NCBI GenBank assembly: GCA_009776675.1
Contig: WRNK01000087.1
Location: 1-5,762, forward strand
From: Methanimicrococcus sp.
GTDB taxonomy: Archaea; Halobacteriota; Methanosarcinia; Methanosarcinales; Methanosarcinaceae
Direction: 5' to 3'
DNA length: 5,762 nt
Shown here one piece after another: positions 5,270 through 5,762 of this stretch. Every line of letters starts with the position of its first letter. The stretch's first letter is position 1. The translations under genes and the position numbers were made by a program. The notes beneath the pieces were generated by a model that worked only from the letters and a program-made list of their open reading frames with translations, had not been told where the DNA came from and did not search any database.

Positions 5270-5762
5270 ATCAAAAATCGTTGAATCCGATTTCGGATTT
5301 GATTTTGATCCGAAACGCCGTTTTTCGATTGAAACTGTTATCTGCGATACAAGCGCAGTTGTTGATGGTGTTTTATCCCGTGCTGTCCAAAGCGGACGCT
5401 ACGTCTCATCCGATCCCGACGCTCTTTTAAATATTGTTATTCCTGAAGCTGTTTTGGCAGAGCTTGAACATCAGTCCAATCAAAAAAAAGGGATTGGTGT
5501 ATCGGGATTAGATGAGCTTTTGAAATTGCGTCAAATGGATGAAGCCGGAAAAATTCACCTTCAGTTTAAAGGCAGCCGTCCCGGACCTGAGCAAATCAAA
5601 AGTGCATCGGTCGGAGCTATAGACGCCCTGATTCGTCAAACCGCTCTTGAAATCGGCGGACTCTTTGCCACATCCGATAAAGTCCAAGCCGTTGTCGGAA
5701 AAGCACGCGGTCTTCATGTAGATTTTATTCCACCGACATTTGCCGCAGAAGAAGCCGATGTT
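5223..5762 (+). CDS. PIN-domain ATPase of the archaeal PINA / PilT-like type, 5' part only
   Basis: The frame is open for 180 codons to the right edge. After a basic Ser/Thr-rich extension (1-35) comes a full PIN nuclease domain: VICDTSAVVDG (39-49), IVIPEAVLAELEHQ (71-84), ASVGAIDALI (128-137) and FATSDKVQA (148-156). Asp42, Glu80 or Glu82, Asp134 and Asp152 are the expected metal-binding acids, so the nuclease site looks intact. The spacing and the phrases IPEAV..ELE and IDALIR match archaeal proteins in which the PIN domain is followed by a hexameric ATPase domain and a KH domain. Sulfolobus PINA, linked to Holliday junction processing, is the studied example. The ATPase part would lie beyond the window, so that assignment rests on the PIN domain alone. 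It shares its promoter and first 15 codons with the dehydrogenase gene upstream. Confidence 0.85.
   Translation, partial: MTPRNSPPKSTSKTFKSKIVESDFGFDFDPKRRFSIETVICDTSAVVDGVLSRAVQSGRYVSSDPDALLNIVIPEAVLAELEHQSNQKKGIGVSGLDELLKLRQMDEAGKIHLQFKGSRPGPEQIKSASVGAIDALIRQTALEIGGLFATSDKVQAVVGKARGLHVDFIPPTFAAEEADV

Noticed and set aside
5508..5717. Minus-strand ORF of 69 codons
   Set aside because: It is antisense to the PIN domain, which is clearly coding on the plus strand.

Overview
The window is AT-rich and reads as archaeal. Three genes have a TATA box about 30 bases before the ATG, which places the predicted transcription start at or next to the start codon (leaderless mRNAs). The last gene is the archaeal PIN-domain ATPase type. 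Within the archaea a pyrrolysine-using methanogen fits best: one gene has a single in-frame TAG followed by a long conserved continuation, and every other gene end I can read is TGA or TAA. A host-associated Methanosarcinaceae (Methanimicrococcus-like) is my guess; the sequence does not prove it.

Left part (1-2700), mostly accessory. A possible gene fragment leaves the window at the left edge. Two copies of a roughly 180-base repeat (369-550 and 2526-2699) bracket a minus-strand cluster. In transcription order the cluster holds a possible 30-residue leader ORF, a proteasome-like Ntn-hydrolase-fold protein interrupted by the in-frame TAG, a small charged ORF, and a decayed fragment of a second Ntn gene copy. 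Each repeat copy carries two hairpins and a minus-strand TATA-like motif at its left edge.

Middle (2699-3450). A minus-strand gene encodes a KaiC/RadA-like RecA-fold protein whose Walker motifs are degraded, so it is probably a pseudoenzyme. It diverges from hisI across 29 bases that hold one strong TATA box.

Right part (3451-5762), plus strand and more conventional. It holds hisI (histidine biosynthesis), an 85-base pure pyrimidine tract, a mannitol-1-phosphate/long-chain mannitol dehydrogenase family gene, and the 5' part of a PIN-domain ATPase gene. The last two genes share a duplicated block of about 100 bases that covers the promoter and the first 15-16 codons.

The genes do not form one obvious pathway. 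The strongest points for follow-up are the in-frame TAG in the Ntn-type gene, the shared promoter plus N-terminus, the repeat pair around the Ntn cluster, and the degenerate RecA-like protein.
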